7,091 nucleotides of DNA, taken from positions 1-7,091 of the forward strand of contig JAGOEY010000084.1 of the NCBI GenBank assembly GCA_017997515.1. The letters run 5' to 3'. Positions within the stretch are counted from its first letter, which is position 1; the number at the start of each line of letters is the position of its first letter. Below, piece after piece: positions 5,727 to 7,091 of this stretch. The position numbers and the translations under genes were made by a program. The stretch is from Burkholderiaceae bacterium. Lineage in GTDB: Bacteria > Pseudomonadota > Gammaproteobacteria > Burkholderiales > Burkholderiaceae. A model generated the notes under the pieces. It was not told where the DNA came from and did not search any database. It saw only the letters and a list, made by a program, of their open reading frames with translations.

Positions 5727-6696
5727 CTTGATTAATGATGTTGGCGGCCCTGGTGCCGCCCCGCTGCGTGTGCGCTTCAAGTTCATGCTCGGGGAGTGGG
5801 TGTTCAGTGAATGGCGACAGGCCTTTTTGCCGCTGCAGCAACAGATGCCGACAGCTCAGCCTGGCTGGCCGGAGATTGAAAGCCTGTTGCCTGCGCACTT
5901 GCCGGCCGATGTGGCTGGGTACCAGCTCAGGCGCACGGCGGTGGACAGGTTTCCGCGCGGGGTCTCACGGCAGGGCGGTTGGCTTTGTTACAGCCCGCGC
6001 CAGGAATGCCTGTACTTCGTGAATCTGGCGGGTGATTTTGAGGCCTACCTTCAGCGTCGTTCACCCAAGAGCCGTCAGAACTTGAAACGCTCGGTGAAGC
6101 GTTTCATGGACAGTAATCCTGATGGCTTCGAGGTATTCACCACGCCGCAATCGATGATTGAGTTCCACCGCGAGGCCGTTTCCATTTCGAAGAGGACTTA
6201 CCAGTCATTCATGCTGAATGCCGGTCTGCCGGATGGGGCGGAATATCTGCACCAGATGCAGGACAGGGCAGCGCGCGGCGAGGCAAGAGGGTACCTGCTT
6301 CGCGAGCAGGGAACCCCCGTCGCCTTCGCATGGTGCACCGCCAAGGGTGATGAAATCACGTATCAGATCATTGGGTACTTGTCTGAATATGCCGACAAAT
6401 CACCGGGTACCGTGCTGCTGTACCAAATAATCCAGGATTTGTTTGCGCTGGGGCAGTATCGTTTGTTCGATTTTGGAACCGGCAGCGCTTTTTACAAGGA
6501 ATCGTTCGCTACCGACAAGATCGATTTTGCCGACAGCTATCTTTTTCGCCCAGGCATCAAAAATAGCTGGAAGTTATGGTGGCTCTGGAAGACCGAGTGT
6601 TTTTCAAACCTGGTGGGCGAGGCGCTGAACCGGATGGGTCTGAAGAAAAAAATCCGTCTGTTGATGCGAAGAGGCGCCAGCAGAACGCATGGGTAG
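5716..6696 (+). CDS. CelD/BcsL-like GNAT acyltransferase, second copy
   Basis: From ATG 5716 this encodes 326 residues of the same CelD/BcsL-like (FemAB-related) GNAT family as the protein at 3422-4555. Shared landmarks are a basic helix SPKSRQNLKRSVKRF (116-130), the segment GYLLREQGTPVAFAWC, the signature KSPGTVLLYQIIQD (228-241) and YRLFDFGTGSAFYKESF (248-264). The C-terminus is basic (KKKIRLLMRRGASR). The start is uncertain. The frame stays open to ATG 5614 and TTG 5602, giving up to 364 residues, but neither has a good ribosome-binding site. ATG 5716 has AGG 8 nt upstream, and TTG 5728 has GGAG (5718-5721) 6 nt upstream. The conserved domain appears to begin near LRVRFKFMLGEW (20-31), which favours the later starts. 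A weak TTGTTA-15 bp-TAAATA promoter-like pair lies at 5609-5635. It is probably the last gene of the rightward block. Substrate unknown; an acyl transfer to a surface glycan or lipid precursor is a family-based guess. Confidence 0.82.
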   Translation: MESSLINDVGGPGAAPLRVRFKFMLGEWVFSEWRQAFLPLQQQMPTAQPGWPEIESLLPAHLPADVAGYQLRRTAVDRFPRGVSRQGGWLCYSPRQECLYFVNLAGDFEAYLQRRSPKSRQNLKRSVKRFMDSNPDGFEVFTTPQSMIEFHREAVSISKRTYQSFMLNAGLPDGAEYLHQMQDRAARGEARGYLLREQGTPVAFAWCTAKGDEITYQIIGYLSEYADKSPGTVLLYQIIQDLFALGQYRLFDFGTGSAFYKESFATDKIDFADSYLFRPGIKNSWKLWWLWKTECFSNLVGEALNRMGLKKKIRLLMRRGASRTHG

Positions 6697-6717
6697 TTGG
6701 ATGCAGTGCGGGTCTTT

Positions 6718-6742
6718 GGCCGCTGCGCCGTACAGCACGGCC
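6718..6742 (+). other. stem-loop after the last acyltransferase gene
   Basis: GGCCGCTG (6718-6725) pairs with CAGC (6733-6736) and GGCC (6739-6742), leaving a 2-nt bulge (AC) and a 7-nt loop. It begins 21 nt after the stop at 6694-6696, a fitting place for the end of the transcript. No T-run follows, so if it ends transcription it is not a standard intrinsic terminator. Confidence 0.35.
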
Positions 6743-6817
6743 GGGGATGCCCGTTTGCGCCAGCAAGAGTCGCAGGCCCTGCCGTGTGACAACTGCACCA
6801 GAATCCGAGTTCACTAT

Positions 6818-6870
6818 AAAAATAGAAGCTTCTGGCGCTTTGTGGATAAGCGCTATCGGTCTATTTGACC
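6818..6870. repeat. Comamonadaceae-type intergenic palindromic repeat
   Basis: Outer arms AAATAGA (6820-6826) and TCTATTT (6860-6866) are exact complements. Inner arms TGGCGCTT (6833-6840) and AAGCGCTA (6848-6855) pair over 8 positions with one G-T, around a 7-nt loop. The whole reads AAAATAGAAGC...GCGCTT...AAGCGC...CTATTTGA. I recall this 'ATAG-AGCGCTT-loop-AAGCGCT-CTATTT' pattern from intergenic regions of Acidovorax, Comamonas and Delftia genomes, where it is present in many copies. It may act as a bidirectional terminator, being A/T-flanked on both sides, or as a REP-like mobile palindrome. The structure is directly visible; the repeat status is from memory. The rest of 6697-6924 shows no gene. 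Confidence 0.6.
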
Positions 6871-6924
6871 ATTGTTTTTGAGGCTTACACCAGCTTGCAA
6901 GCCGCACTGGTCATAATGCGCGCC

Positions 6925-7091
6925 ATGCCAAACCGCTGGAAACCCAACGTCACCGTCGCGGCCGTCGTCGAGCGCGAGGGGCGTTTTCTGTTCGTCGAGG
7001 AAGACACGGCCGATGGCCTGCGGCTGAACAACCCCGCGGGCCATCTGGATCCGGGCGAATCGCCGATTGAGGCCTGCGTGCGCGAGGTGCT
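6925..7091 (+). CDS. nudJ: NUDIX hydrolase, NudJ-like, N-terminal part
   Basis: The first 55 residues of a NUDIX hydrolase, cut by the window end. It starts MPNRWKPNVTVAAVV, very like the 'KPHVTVACVV' opening of Escherichia coli NudJ, then FLFVEED (21-27) and NNPAGHLDPGE (35-45). The visible part of the NUDIX box is complete to G39-x5-E45-x7-R53-E54-V55; the following E-E-x-G would lie just outside. NudJ hydrolyses nucleoside di- and triphosphates and the thiamine intermediate HMP-PP, and in E. coli it lies next to mnmA. G+C returns to a high level here. An in-frame ATG at 6916 could add three residues; neither start has a visible ribosome-binding site. CATAAT at 6912-6917 resembles a -10 box whose start point would fall at the ATG, so a leaderless message is conceivable. 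The NUDIX call is firm; the NudJ subtype is likely. Confidence 0.82.
   Translation, partial: MPNRWKPNVTVAAVVEREGRFLFVEEDTADGLRLNNPAGHLDPGESPIEACVREV

Noticed and set aside
1..7091. CRISPR array, tRNA or rRNA gene, insertion sequence or toxin-antitoxin pair
   Set aside because: I looked for spaced direct repeats, cloverleaf-like sequence, transposase motifs and paired small ORFs and saw none.

Overview
The window looks like chromosomal DNA of a betaproteobacterium, most likely a member of the Comamonadaceae (Acidovorax/Comamonas type). The reasons are the very high G+C at the left end, the similarity of the products to Burkholderiales proteins, and an intergenic palindrome near 6818-6866 of a kind I recall being common in Comamonadaceae genomes. 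The taxon call comes from memory of patterns and was not searched.

Left edge (1-1109): a G+C-rich, tightly packed operon. It holds the tail of a charged helical protein (DUF3106-like), an ECF-type sigma factor, and a small one-TM protein that overlaps the sigma gene by ATGA and may be its membrane-bound regulator.

Middle (about 1110-6700): a lower-G+C accessory block of enzymes that look like modifiers of surface polysaccharide or envelope material. In order: a NodB-like polysaccharide deacetylase (1329-2294, +); a clearly AT-richer SAM-dependent methyltransferase on the opposite strand (2351-3064, -); a CelD/BcsL-type GNAT acyltransferase (3422-4555, +); a small GNAT N-acetyltransferase with a degenerate acetyl-CoA loop (4608-5264, +); an 85-codon ORF of unknown status (5310-5567, +); and a second CelD/BcsL-type acyltransferase (about 5716-6696, +). 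No glycosyltransferase, polymerase, flippase or exosortase lies in the window, so the block is probably an accessory or peripheral part of an envelope-glycan locus. The substrate cannot be read from the sequence.

Right edge (6697-7091): an intergenic stretch with two stem-loops, one of them the Comamonadaceae-type repeat, then the N-terminal part of a NUDIX hydrolase closely resembling NudJ. In Escherichia coli nudJ lies next to mnmA, so core genome probably resumes here.

The most interesting points are the pair of CelD-like acyltransferases flanking a divergent small GNAT, the foreign-looking inverted methyltransferase, the ambiguous start region of the last acyltransferase with a strong ribosome-binding site serving an out-of-frame 24-codon ORF, and the unassigned ORF at 5310-5567. 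I see no defence system, CRISPR array, transposase, tRNA or rRNA.
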